In this document: positions 1 to 7,670 of the stretch, piece after piece | Numbering within the stretch: position 1 is the first letter of the stretch | How the letters are laid out: every line of letters begins with the position of its first letter | NCBI GenBank assembly: GCA_963721005.1 | Contig: CAVRHR010000005.1 | Span: forward strand, 744,001-808,000 | Reading direction: 5' to 3' | Source of the DNA: VAZQ01 sp963721005 | Lineage (GTDB): Bacteria; Pseudomonadota; Alphaproteobacteria; Rhizobiales; Xanthobacteraceae | Length of the DNA stretch: 64,000 bases | Notes under the pieces: model-generated | What the model was told of the DNA's origin: nothing | What the model saw: only the letters and a program-made list of their open reading frames with translations | Databases searched by the model: none | Translations under genes and position numbers: made by a program

Positions 1-106
1 CATCTGCGGCGGGCCCTTGCCGAGCACTTAGAATGGCCGCCGCACGCCCATTCGGCCTGACACCCGCGAATTAACTATTTGTTCACGTGGAGCTACGGTA
101 AGGTGC

Positions 107-322
107 ATGACGGTCGGGTGGGACGCTTTTGTAGCTGTAGCACCCATGATTGAGCCAGGAGAGTGTAGAGACAGAGCGAGAGATTGCGCTGACCATGCTC
201 GAACGGAATCCAGCCGGAAACTGAGGTTGGTATTTTCCGATATGGCGCGAAGCTGGATAAGACTCGCACATCAAATCGAGCGGCAGGAACAAGTAAGCCG
301 CGAGAAAGAAGCGGAACGATAG
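107..322 (+). CDS. Small conserved hypothetical protein
   Basis: Product of 71 residues, soluble, no signal peptide or membrane segment. The middle is helical and charged, with two cysteines (C20, C27) in a pattern EC-x6-C, and the tail ends in a Glu/Lys/Arg-rich helix. Short proteins of this look are abundant in Bradyrhizobium-type genomes and have no assigned function. The start at 107 is preferred because AAGG lies a few bases upstream; an ATG at 146 lacks such a site. A TTAA-N7-TTCAC motif just upstream (71-86) is one base from the CtrA consensus. Function unknown. Confidence 0.6.
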   Translation: MTVGWDAFVAVAPMIEPGECRDRARDCADHARTESSRKLRLVFSDMARSWIRLAHQIERQEQVSREKEAER

Positions 323-393
323 GCCGCCTTAAGGTTGGCGGCCTTCAACGACGGCAGCAACGACGGAGCGCGGCCCACGCTCTCGGGGCAACG

Positions 394-1074
394 CTATTGC
401 GCCAAAGCCGCCAGCTCTATCCGATCAATCAAAGTCCCGTCCTCGTCGCTGGCACGGGAGCTGTCCACCCGTCGCGACACCGGCCACTTCTGAAGAACTT
501 CATTCGCGGCAGGCTTGAGCAGCTCCGTGCCGGCGCCGCCGGTCAGCCCGGCGTCGATCTCGCCCTCCAGGATGACCGGCATCCGGTCATGGATCTCGCC
601 CACCAGGACGTTCGCCTGCGTGATGATCATGGTGCATGACTTCGTCCGCTCCCCGGTCTCGATATCCTTCCACTCGTCCCACAGCCCGGCGATCGAGATC
701 GGCTGCTCGTCGCGCCGCGTGAAGTAATACGGCTGCTTGCCGCCTCGCGTGTCGCGCCATTCGTAGTAGCCCGAAGCCGGCACCACGCAGCGCCCTCGCT
801 CGAACGCGGAGCGGAACATCGGCTTCTCGGCCACGGTCTCGGCCCGCGCGTTGAATGTCGCCGGGGTCTCCTTCGCCTTCTTCTTCCACCACGCCGGAAT
901 GAGGCCCCAGCGCATGGGAACAAGCTCGTTCCTGCCCTCGCGCGCCACGACCGTATTGATCGGGGTGGTCGGGCAGACATTGTAGCGCGGCTGCAGGTTC
1001 GCGGGCGGCGTCGTGAGCCGGTAGAGCGCGTGGATCTCGCTCCAGGTGTAACGGTAGGTAAATCGCCCGCACAT
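394..1074 (-). CDS. yedK: SOS response-associated peptidase (SRAP/YedK/HMCES family)
   Basis: Product of 226 residues, the usual length of YedK. These proteins sense abasic sites in single-stranded DNA and shield them by forming a thiazolidine crosslink through the N-terminal cysteine. The expected residues are present: MCGRF at the start (Cys2 becomes the N-terminus after Met removal), NARAET at 75-80, the YYEW glutamate E105, and IHDRMP at 161-166 with H162. The gene appears intact and cytoplasmic. A degenerate second copy of its last ~38 codons lies at 3557-3676 on the same strand. Assignment is secure; SOS regulation cannot be seen from the upstream sequence. Confidence 0.95.
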   Translation of the reverse strand: MCGRFTYRYTWSEIHALYRLTTPPANLQPRYNVCPTTPINTVVAREGRNELVPMRWGLIPAWWKKKAKETPATFNARAETVAEKPMFRSAFERGRCVVPASGYYEWRDTRGGKQPYYFTRRDEQPISIAGLWDEWKDIETGERTKSCTMIITQANVLVGEIHDRMPVILEGEIDAGLTGGAGTELLKPAANEVLQKWPVSRRVDSSRASDEDGTLIDRIELAALAQ

Positions 1075-1208
1075 GGCTCCCCGCCCCTACGTTGCTTTCG
1101 ATCGCAGCGATATGCTTGTTCCTGCGAGTGGCGGCTGTCCGTCAGTTGTTCGTATTCAATGTGGATCGCTCAAGAAGCGTGCTGCGCCAGCACATCATTC
1201 GACCTTTC

Positions 1209-1224
1209 TGTGATGGCCGTCACA
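1209..1224. promoter_or_regulatory. CRP/FNR-type palindrome TGTGA-N6-TCACA
   Basis: TGTGATGGCCGTCACA is a perfect TGTGA-N6-TCACA inverted repeat, the classical CRP-type half-site pair. It lies 97 bases upstream of the secreted protein start at 1321. A near-identical site with the same flank (CTTTTCTGTGATG or CTTTCTGTGATG) is found at 61500-61515. Which regulator of the CRP/FNR family binds is not known from sequence. Confidence 0.5.
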
Positions 1225-2578
1225 TCTTCGGGCTGCGCCCAGCCTTGTCAAAGGAGGCACATCAGGCAAAATCACCCTAAGATTGGGCCCATCCTGTGAA
1301 TCCGGGATAAGGGGGTACAAATGGACCGTTGTATCGGTAAGGCGCGCATAGGGGAGAAGGCGATCGGACGGCGTCCGCGCGTTTTGCCGCTCGTCAGCGC
1401 ACTGGCAGTGGCTTTGGCGTGGTTCCTGCCGGGTGCAGCATGGTCTGACGACCTATCATCGACGCAGGCGCGCATGCCGTTTGGCCTGTATGCTCATATG
1501 GATATTGAAGATGTGCTGCCAGGATTGGCCGCCAGGTTCCCGAAGATCACAATCGTTCAGTCCACGACCCAGGCATGCGCCGTCGTAACGGCGTCATCGA
1601 GCGATCGAGCCGCATTGCATCTTGCTTTGCAGGAGTTTTACACGACTTTGTTGTCCGACACAGCAATAAGCGGAATCACGGCGGGCGTACACTGGTGCCG
1701 CGTCCAAATCGAAAATCCGGATAAGCCCAATAGGGTTTGTCAAATCACTGATTTACCCTGCTATCCGCACGGCAACGATTGGAGCTACGTGGACGACATT
1801 TTCACCGCCGCTCATAATTACAATAGGGCGAATAAAGCGAACAAGACGATACAGTTGATCGTGACGCCTGGCGTCTACTCTCCTTGGTGGCTTACGAATG
1901 GCGCGATTCTAAAGTCCTGTGATCCGCTCTTTGACGGAACAAAGGCATCGCTTCCGGACTGCGGAATGGTTACCTTTAATCCTTATCCTGAGCAAAGAAA
2001 CGCGCTCGGCACGACAGACCCTTTGATCCTGCCTATGCCCCTGCCCTGGAGCACTCGGTACCTTGATTACTGGAATCGTTTTCTCGAAGACCTTGCGACC
2101 AAGTATGGAATGGACCAAGCGCTGGTCTCGGTCATCATGGCTGGTCCGACTTGTACGACAACGGAGATGATTCTGCCGAACACAGCCAGCCATTCGCTTC
2201 AATATTCTGGAGTCGACGCGGAGCAAGCATGGCAGATACTGATTGGAAACAGTTTCAAGAATAATATCGATTACGCGATGCACCCCGCGCAGGTATTTGT
2301 GGACTACTGGAAGCGCGCGATAGACGCTTACGAGCGGATTTTCTTGGACTCGAAGCTCACGCTCATCCTCACCCCGGATGACTATAAGAACATGCCGGAG
2401 TTCACCGGCACGTCGCTGCCTCTACCTCGCCTGGGCAAGGAGCTGGGACTGGATTTTGCGAACTTCTATAATGACAATTGTAACAATGTGCCCCTGCCGA
2501 TATCTTGCCAGACAAAGGCGACGGTTGCCTTTTATTTTGCCGTTCACCCGGCACCTCCCAGCATAACCGGAGATATCG

Positions 2579-2888
2579 GTGAATACTCCACCGCCTAAAG
2601 GCGGTGGCTTCGAGTTACGGCTTAAAGCCGGATTCGGTCCGCCTTCGGCGAACTTAGCTCAGGTCACTGTGAAGTTGTCATCCGGTTCCGGTGGCTTCTG
2701 GTTCTTGATGTACCCGACCCATGCCTCGTCAGTTGCGTTCTGCTGCTGGCAACCCAGTAGGCCCTGCCCCGCAATTGCTGGCCCCAGGCTGTCCGCTTCT
2801 ACGCTTCCATCCAGCTATTCTACCTTTGGAAGCGTCGCGATCCCAGCCGCCTAAAGGCGTGGGGTTTCCTGATCCCCTATCGGGGACT
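2579..2888 (-). mobile_element. Non-autonomous IS200/IS605-like element (transposase-less relic)
   Basis: About 310 bp bounded by subterminal hairpins typical of single-strand transposons: CCACCGCC-TAAA-GGCGGTGG at 2588-2607, and a second CGCC-TAAA-GGCG-type hairpin at ~2849-2860 next to a CCCC-TAT-CGGGG-type stem at 2875-2885. Orientation is read as minus, with the right end at 2579 (TTCAC on the minus strand) and the left end near 2888. No tnpA or full tnpB fits. A minus-strand frame of ~52 codons (2814-2659, ending WVGYIKNQKPPEPDDNFTVT) may be the tail of a deleted tnpB. In intact relatives this end encodes the omega/reRNA, with the guide copied from flanking DNA, here reading from 2578 downward. 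The left boundary is inferred from frame restoration. Confidence 0.6.
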
Positions 2889-2890
2889 CT

Positions 2891-3508
2891 AAAGGGACTT
2901 CCGTCGGCGGCATGACGGCTCGATCACCGTTGTCCACGGGCCAGATCGACGTGGCCGGCGTGAAGCTTCTAACTGCCGATCCGTCACCGTTCACAGCAAA
3001 TGGTCGATTGTTGCCGGGCGGCCCGCTGCTGGGCGGCGCCCAGTTTGATCACGATCTGACCAAGTTCAACCTGACCAATAATTCCTACGAGCCTTCCACC
3101 AATGCCTTCTCTCCGGTAAGCGACAACTTCCAAGTCGAGGCATGTCTGAGTACACAGCCAAACTGTGTGGGGACGGTTTCGGTCGAGCAAGGGGCTTTTC
3201 AGGTCTTCGCCGATTTTTTCAATGGGACCAGGGCCGCCTACCTTTTCAATGGGGACACCACGACCCCGCCGATTGGGTTCCAAGCGACCGTTCAGTTTGT
3301 CGACGTTACATGGAGAGACGTGATGTATGCCGTGTCTACCGCCAGCACCAGTAACTGTGCTGCTTTGGCGTCGACAACAACTTCAGCACGATTTCCCGGC
3401 AAAACTTTGATGCAGGACGTGTTGAACCAGGCAAATTATGGCCTGAACATCATCGCGGGACGTTCCAACGTTCGTCCTCCCGCGTTGATATGCGCATCTT
3501 CCCCCTAG
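2891..3508 (+). pseudogene. C-terminal fragment of the interrupted secreted protein
   Basis: An open frame of about 200 residues without its own signal peptide or ribosome binding site. It is rich in Asn, Thr and Pro, with paired cysteines (ACLSTQPNC and SNC) as expected of an extracellular beta-rich domain. It lies directly behind the IS200/IS605-like relic and in the frame that would continue the gene at 1321 once the insert is removed. An ATG exists at 2912, so a free fragment could be made, but nothing indicates secretion. A ~40-base imperfect direct repeat (2880-2920 and 3511-3551) flanks the fragment. Confidence 0.55.
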
Positions 3509-3556
3509 ATTCGGGGACTACAAAAAGGACTGAAAAAACGTCGTGACGGCTTTATC

Positions 3557-3676
3557 CTGTCACCGCCGCCAGCTCGATCCGTTCGATAAAAGTCGCATCC
3601 TCGTCGCTGGTGCGCGAGCCGTTTGCTCGTCGAGATGCCGGCCACTTCTACAAAACATCGTTCGCGGCAGGGCTCG
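3557..3676 (-). pseudogene. Degenerate C-terminal fragment of a SRAP/YedK gene
   Basis: Reading the minus strand gives AANDVL-stop-KWPASRRANG, then SRTSDEDATFIERIELAAVT, which aligns residue by residue with the last part of the intact SRAP protein at 394-1074 (AANEVLQKWPVSRR, then RASDEDGTLIDRIELAALAQ). A TAG replaces the glutamine codon after VL, and nothing of the N-terminal catalytic half remains. It is therefore a decayed partial duplicate or the trace of a second, lost SRAP gene. It marks a recombination scar between the disrupted secreted gene and the immunity genes. Confidence 0.8.
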
Positions 3677-3721
3677 CCCAAAGGCAAACGCGCCCATAAT
3701 CGCCGACTGGCTCGCCGAGAG

Positions 3722-4240
3722 TCATCCGAGTGCATGAAACCGATGTAACACCAGCTCGGTACGCGGAGCAGGCTTTACCACATGGGTTGTCACTTGGTAC
3801 CTGCCGGGTGTTATCTCGAAAGTGACAGACTTCAATTCCTTCTCGTTGCCCGGATACGCAGAATCAAAAATGAGCACCTTCGGTGATTCGAATGAAAACT
3901 CGATCGAATCCCAGGGCCTCTCAAATGATTTTTCGACGAGAGACGCGAGCATGGCCGGGATGTCGTCCTCCTCCGCATAGGATATTCGCCAAATGATCAC
4001 TTGACCCAAGGCATTTTTCCAGGCCCCCGTTATCATCGGCCTGTCGCCTAAGATCAGGGCGGCTCCATACGCGAGGGTCAAGACACTCAAGCATTTATCT
4101 GGACGTTGGTACGTGCGCTCGTAGTCTGTGGAAATTCCCACCGTCGAGGCGTCCGGCTTGATTGAAAGCCCGTCTATTCCCAACCATTGGTGGGAGAGTT
4201 GGCTTTCGATGCAAATCAACGGCCCGCCATTCGAATTCAA
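3722..4240 (-). CDS. Imm21-family immunity protein
   Basis: Product of ~172 residues resembling Immunity protein 21 of polymorphic toxin systems: GGPLICIES near the N-terminus, HQWLGIDG, a central DYERT segment, then the family-typical ALILGDRPMITGAW and VIIWRISY strands. Imm21 proteins are cytosolic and neutralise a cognate toxin; no partner toxin of its own is visible, so it is probably an orphan. The start is doubtful: the in-frame candidate is TTG at 4240; the codons before it (KWTTL) run straight into TAA, while a nearby ATG at 4250 is out of frame. The true start may have been damaged. Confidence 0.7.
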   Translation of the reverse strand: MNSNGGPLICIESQLSHQWLGIDGLSIKPDASTVGISTDYERTYQRPDKCLSVLTLAYGAALILGDRPMITGAWKNALGQVIIWRISYAEEDDIPAMLASLVEKSFERPWDSIEFSFESPKVLIFDSAYPGNEKELKSVTFEITPGRYQVTTHVVKPAPRTELVLHRFHALG

Positions 4241-4318
4241 TGTCGTCCATTTTTACCCCGCCGATTGTCTATGACGCCTTATGAAGTAGGTAATCAATCC
4301 GCCTTGGCGAAGACTGCA

Positions 4319-4450
4319 ACGGTAGGGCCGATCGGGGGCGGCGCTTGAACAAGCCGAGCGCGCCGCCGCCGAGGGTGCCCAGGATTAGCTTGGCGTCATC
4401 CTTGCCGTCCGCGCCTGCGAACGCCGCGCAGCCGGCGGCGAAGGTTGCGT
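4319..4450 (-). pseudogene. 3'-end fragment of the 179-residue prophage secreted-protein gene
   Basis: The minus-strand translation AAGCAAFAGADGKDD followed by LGTLGGGALGLFK is nearly the same as the C-terminus of the complete gene at 7131-7670 (STGCAALAGAAGKDA, then GILGGGALGLFK), and the DNA is alike over about 130 bases (4319-4450 versus 7136-7262). The rest of the gene is absent. The fragment sits between two immunity genes, just where a copy of the prophage segment that precedes the toxin would end, so it looks like a scar of cassette duplication or replacement. Confidence 0.75.
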
Positions 4451-4532
4451 TGAGCCTTGTGCCTAGTTCTCGAACGGCTGGTGGCCCTTGATCCACGGCG
4501 CGGTCGGCAACCTCACAACCGTCCCACCAACA

Positions 4533-4853
4533 TCAAAGTATCCGGTGGGTGATCGCAATATTCAGCTGGGACGCAACGGCCGCAGCTTTTTCCAGGAAAG
4601 CCAATGCCACATCAGGCACCGGATATCGGGTGATGACATCGATCCGCAACGCCTTTCCCGCTGCCGTCGGGTAGTCCTCGTAGATTTGACCTGATTTAAC
4701 GAAGGCGAGATACGCGTTGATCTTGTCTTGCAAAGCAGTCAGGTGCCCGCTTTCATCGTGCCAATCCCACGAATCAAGGAGGTTGAGCACGATGGTGCCG
4801 CTTTTCCTGTCCGTGCCGACTGCGTCGACGACATCGATTCTGTCCAGGCTCAT
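4533..4853 (-). CDS. DUF6572-type putative immunity protein
   Basis: Product of 106 residues with the hallmark pattern of DUF6572: IDVVDAVGTDRKSG at the N-terminus, a strand with LLDSWDW, then LQDKINAYLAFVKSGQIYEDYP. Members are often found behind toxins and are thought to be immunity or partner proteins. Its ATG overlaps the stop codon of the upstream toxin by four bases (ATGA at 4850-4853), so translation is coupled and the two were almost certainly inherited as a pair. Inferred role: neutralising the C-terminal nuclease-like domain of the 597-residue toxin in the cytoplasm. Confidence 0.75.
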   Translation of the reverse strand: MSLDRIDVVDAVGTDRKSGTIVLNLLDSWDWHDESGHLTALQDKINAYLAFVKSGQIYEDYPTAAGKALRIDVITRYPVPDVALAFLEKAAAVASQLNIAITHRIL

Positions 4854-6643
4854 GCTCCCGGCTTCCTTATAATGGTCACTCGCGTCAGCGGTATTTTTGT
4901 GCCGCCCACGTACGGCGCTTTGCCCTTTCCAACAACCGTACCGCCGTGCGTTTCGAGTTCAGGGTACACAACTCGTTGGTTTGGGGTAAGTGGCGCCGTG
5001 CCCGACGCCTTCATCTCCGATATTGCGATTTCTCCCGTCGTCCGATCTCGGCCTACCGCATCAGCACGCGCGTTCAGGCCCGATGGTCCGTTGGATTTTA
5101 TCGTAATTTGGGGCTGAACGCTGATTTGATTTTCGGGAAGCATGTTGTTTGTTACGTGGACTTCCCAAGCGTCCCCAGCAGCCTTGTTCAGCTTGACTTG
5201 GGGTGGACCGACGCTGCCAGCATTCGTACCCGCTTCAACAGATCGCTGCCCGACACCGATCGGCGCGGAAGAGCCGGGGGCGCTCCCTGATGTAGTTGCC
5301 GGCCCTCTGGCGGATTGTTCCGTCGCAGGGACCGCCGTTTCACCTCGCGGGCTGATGGACGCCTGAGACGCCGGCTGCCCGCCGACGTTTTCCGCGGCCT
5401 CCGTCGCCAATGGCACCGGATTGTGCCCCGACAGCGTCTCGGCGGTCTCGGCAGCGGCGCTGCCCGGCCGCAAGTGCAGCAACGCGCCGGGACCGGCGGC
5501 GGCAAGACCAGCAAGGGCGCGTATCCAGGGTTCTGCAGCGGTACCCTTCGTGAGCTGCCCGGCCGTTTCAGACGCAAGCCCCGGGAGAACCGCGAAGCGA
5601 AGCAAGCTGCCGAGAAAACCGCCCGGCGCCAACGCTGCGGGCGCGAACTCACCTATGGTCCGGGCGTACTCCCCAGCAGTCGATTGCGGCTGATAGAAGG
5701 GCCCTGTGACGGATTCCGCCGCCTGCTGAAGCTGTGACGACGTGGGCGCTTGAAGCAGGGCGGGCAGCCAGGGCATCAACGGCGTCAAAGCTGGCACTAA
5801 TCGGGAAAACGCCTCCGCAGCGACGGGCGCGGCGCCTGGAGCAAGACTGTCGGCCGCCTTCTGCAGGCCGCGCGTCGCAAGCTCGCGCGCGTCGCCCGGG
5901 AGACCGGCAAGACCGATGACGCCTTGTCCGACTCCTGCTCCGGCCGATTTCGCGACATCTGCGATCAATTCCGCGGTCGAGTTTCCGAACCACGGCAACG
6001 CGGCTGTGCTCGCGGGCCAAGATGCTTGGGTCGTCGCCGCGGGTAGTCGCGGTATCGCGCCGAGGATGTCGTACCCGGCATCGTTTGATGGCGCACCGGC
6101 GGTTGGTTGCTCGGCCAACATTTTGGGTATGCCGCCGAGGATGCCGCTCTCGACGCTGAACGGGAGGTGGCTCGGTGCAGGCGCCGGTAGCGTCAGCTGG
6201 AAGCGCCCGGACGCGTCGGGGAAGATCGGCGGAGCAAAGGCTACGGCGGTGAGGCGGCTCGCCGGGATCGTCGACCAATAGGCCGCAAAGGGATCGGTCG
6301 GCGGCAGCCCATTGGAGAATCCGGGATTGAAGGAGCTGGATCGCGAGCGCGGCGCGGGCGGTGCCGGGCTGGGCCACGTGGCCGACGGCGGGTTCCAGCT
6401 GTCTGGATTGATCCAGTCGTCGGGATGACCGTCGGAGGCGGTACTGGCTGGCGCGGCGCCTGGATCAGTCGCCAGCCTTGGCGGTTGCCCGGGCACCAAC
6501 CAATCGTCGATGCCGTCGGCGCCGGCAGCGGATACCCCGATCGCAGGCGTGTTTGGTTGGATCGGGAAACGCGGCTGGGCGCGGGTGAGCCACCATTGCC
6601 AAGGATCGTCAGGCGTGATTGGATTCGCGGGATCAAACGGCAT
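4850..6643 (-). CDS. Prophage-linked polymorphic toxin with C-terminal nuclease-like domain
   Basis: Product of 597 residues without a signal peptide. The N-terminus (residues 1-130) is Pro/Trp-rich (PDDPWQWWLTRAQPRF); residues ~215-310 hold Gly/Ala-rich segments (GAGVGQGVIGLAGLPGDAREL) and ~340-395 a hydrophobic stretch (LPGLASETAGQL). A low-complexity Ser/Gly/Pro linker leads to a compact C-terminal domain from about residue 484. In that domain ARADAVGRD carries D528 and SEMKAS carries E543-x-K545, a spacing like PD-(D/E)xK nucleases, followed by PLTPNQ and GTVVGKGKAPYVGGT. It is followed by an overlapping DUF6572 immunity gene. A rho-independent terminator ends just upstream. The exact toxin family and delivery route are inferred. 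Confidence 0.7.
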   Translation of the reverse strand: MPFDPANPITPDDPWQWWLTRAQPRFPIQPNTPAIGVSAAGADGIDDWLVPGQPPRLATDPGAAPASTASDGHPDDWINPDSWNPPSATWPSPAPPAPRSRSSSFNPGFSNGLPPTDPFAAYWSTIPASRLTAVAFAPPIFPDASGRFQLTLPAPAPSHLPFSVESGILGGIPKMLAEQPTAGAPSNDAGYDILGAIPRLPAATTQASWPASTAALPWFGNSTAELIADVAKSAGAGVGQGVIGLAGLPGDARELATRGLQKAADSLAPGAAPVAAEAFSRLVPALTPLMPWLPALLQAPTSSQLQQAAESVTGPFYQPQSTAGEYARTIGEFAPAALAPGGFLGSLLRFAVLPGLASETAGQLTKGTAAEPWIRALAGLAAAGPGALLHLRPGSAAAETAETLSGHNPVPLATEAAENVGGQPASQASISPRGETAVPATEQSARGPATTSGSAPGSSAPIGVGQRSVEAGTNAGSVGPPQVKLNKAAGDAWEVHVTNNMLPENQISVQPQITIKSNGPSGLNARADAVGRDRTTGEIAISEMKASGTAPLTPNQRVVYPELETHGGTVVGKGKAPYVGGTKIPLTRVTIIRKPGA

Positions 6644-6667
6644 TGCATCACCGGCTTGTGCTGGTCA

Positions 6668-6695
6668 TGAAAAAAGGCTCCCGGTTGGGAGCCTT
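6668..6695 (-). terminator. Rho-independent terminator of the prophage lysis operon
   Basis: On the minus strand AAGGCTCCC-AACC-GGGAGCCTT forms a perfect 9-bp stem with a 4-base loop (6674-6695), followed by TTTTTT. It lies after the last lysis gene (ends at 6862) and only 25 bases before the toxin start at 6643, so it would separate toxin expression from the lysis operon unless transcription reads through. Confidence 0.85.
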
Positions 6696-6861
6696 GGTGT
6701 TTGGTTGGCGGTGGCTGTGGTCGGTCGGCAGTGCCGATGTCGGGAGGCGCGGGGACTATGCGCGGAGCCGCGCGTGACCTACCGGCCGCGTTTGTTGCAG
6801 CGTGAGTCGGTGGGTTTCGCGAAAGGGCTCAACCCACCCTACGGACCATAGAGCCGGCGGC

Positions 6862-7116
6862 TCAGTTCACCTTGCCGAGCATCGTCTTGATGCCGAGCCA
6901 GATGGCGCCGGCGAGGCTGGTCGCCGCGATGGTCACGAAAGCCTTGAGGCCGAAGCTGCCGGCCTGGTCGACGCTGCGGCGCCAGCGGCGCAGATGCGCC
7001 ATGTCGGCGCGCATCTCCGGCTTGTTGTCGAGATCGAAGCCGAGCAGCCCCAGGGTCTCCAGCACGGCCTCGCGCGCCGCCCGCTTGACGATCGCCTCGA
7101 TCTGGGCGTGGTCCAT
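6862..7116 (-). CDS. DUF6127-like small membrane protein, putative holin component
   Basis: Product of 84 residues. Residues 1-50 are a charged amphipathic region (AQIEAIVKRAAREAVLETLG) and residues ~55-80 form one membrane segment (FVTIAATSLAGAIWLGI). This layout fits DUF6127 proteins found in prophage lysis modules of alphaproteobacteria. The start at 7116 is chosen over longer readings because only the downstream part has a coherent composition; it follows the preceding gene by 14 bases. It is the last gene of the lysis group before the terminator. Holin activity is inferred from position and topology. Confidence 0.6.
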   Translation of the reverse strand: MDHAQIEAIVKRAAREAVLETLGLLGFDLDNKPEMRADMAHLRRWRRSVDQAGSFGLKAFVTIAATSLAGAIWLGIKTMLGKVN

Positions 7117-7130
7117 GTCCGGCTCCTGCC

Positions 7131-7670
7131 TCAAGGGATCGGGCCGATCGGGATCGGCAGCTTGAACAAGCCGAGCGCACCGCCGCCGAGGATGCCCTGG
7201 ATCAAGGTGGCGGCGTCCTTGCCGGCGGCGCCGGCAAGCGCGGCGCAGCCGGTCGAGAGCGTGCTGTCGGGCCGCAGCGCGGCGAGCAGCTCGGAGATCT
7301 TCTCGACCGAGGTGGCGAGATGCGGGTCGGGCTCGGTCAACGGCGTGGTGCCGTCCGCCGCCAGGAGCGGCTTCTGCTGCGCGGTCAGGAGATCGACCCA
7401 GGCCTGCCAGCACGGCGTCGACACCACATTGTTGGTAGCCTTCGACATCGCCAGCGCAAATTCGAAATCCGGCAGCGCGAGCTTGCCGAGCTTGGCCACC
7501 AGGTCCTCGGTGTCGGCATTGCGGCCGGCGGTGGCTTGCTGCTTCTGGCCCGCGATGGCGTTGCCGATATCGACGATGGGATTGCCGGTCGGGCGCGGCG
7601 CCGGGGTGCGGCTCTGCGCCTGGGCGGGAGCCGCCAGGGCGCAGAGCAGGATGGCGAGGGCGAGCCTCAT
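7131..7670 (-). CDS. Secreted prophage protein of unknown function
   Basis: Product of 179 residues with a signal peptide (MRLALAILLCALAAPAQA, cleavage near residue 18). The mature part is mostly helical, contains two cysteines (TPCWQAW and TGCAAL) and ends in a Gly-rich stretch GGGALGLFKLPIPIGPIP. The start overlaps the stop of the upstream holin-like gene (ATGA at 7667-7670). A fragment of a second copy lies at 4319-4450 between immunity genes. Position in a lysis module suggests a role in the periplasm during host lysis, but no family is recognised. Confidence 0.6.
   Translation of the reverse strand: MRLALAILLCALAAPAQAQSRTPAPRPTGNPIVDIGNAIAGQKQQATAGRNADTEDLVAKLGKLALPDFEFALAMSKATNNVVSTPCWQAWVDLLTAQQKPLLAADGTTPLTEPDPHLATSVEKISELLAALRPDSTLSTGCAALAGAAGKDAATLIQGILGGGALGLFKLPIPIGPIP

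Larger units (their letters stand above)
1321..3508 (+). pseudogene. Secreted glycoside-hydrolase-like protein, interrupted by an IS200/IS605-like relic
   Basis: The first part (1321 to about 2578) encodes ~419 residues with an N-terminal signal peptide (hydrophobic residues ~20-40, cleavage probably after AWS at ~42). It is followed by a barrel-like region with TIQLIVTPGVYSPWWL and SVIMAGPTCTTTEM, reminiscent of GH42/beta-galactosidase-like TIM barrels, the TTEM glutamate being a possible acid/base. The frame ends artificially inside an inserted hairpin (stop at 2596). The C-terminal part resumes in another frame at ~2891-3508. Removing 2579-2888 brings both parts into one frame, giving a protein of roughly 620 residues. 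The catalytic class is uncertain. The preceding CRP-like site suggests regulated expression before disruption. Confidence 0.65.

Noticed and set aside
71..86. TTAA-N7-TTCAC before the first gene as a CtrA box
   Set aside because: One mismatch in the second half-site and no supporting second site; too weak to list as a feature.
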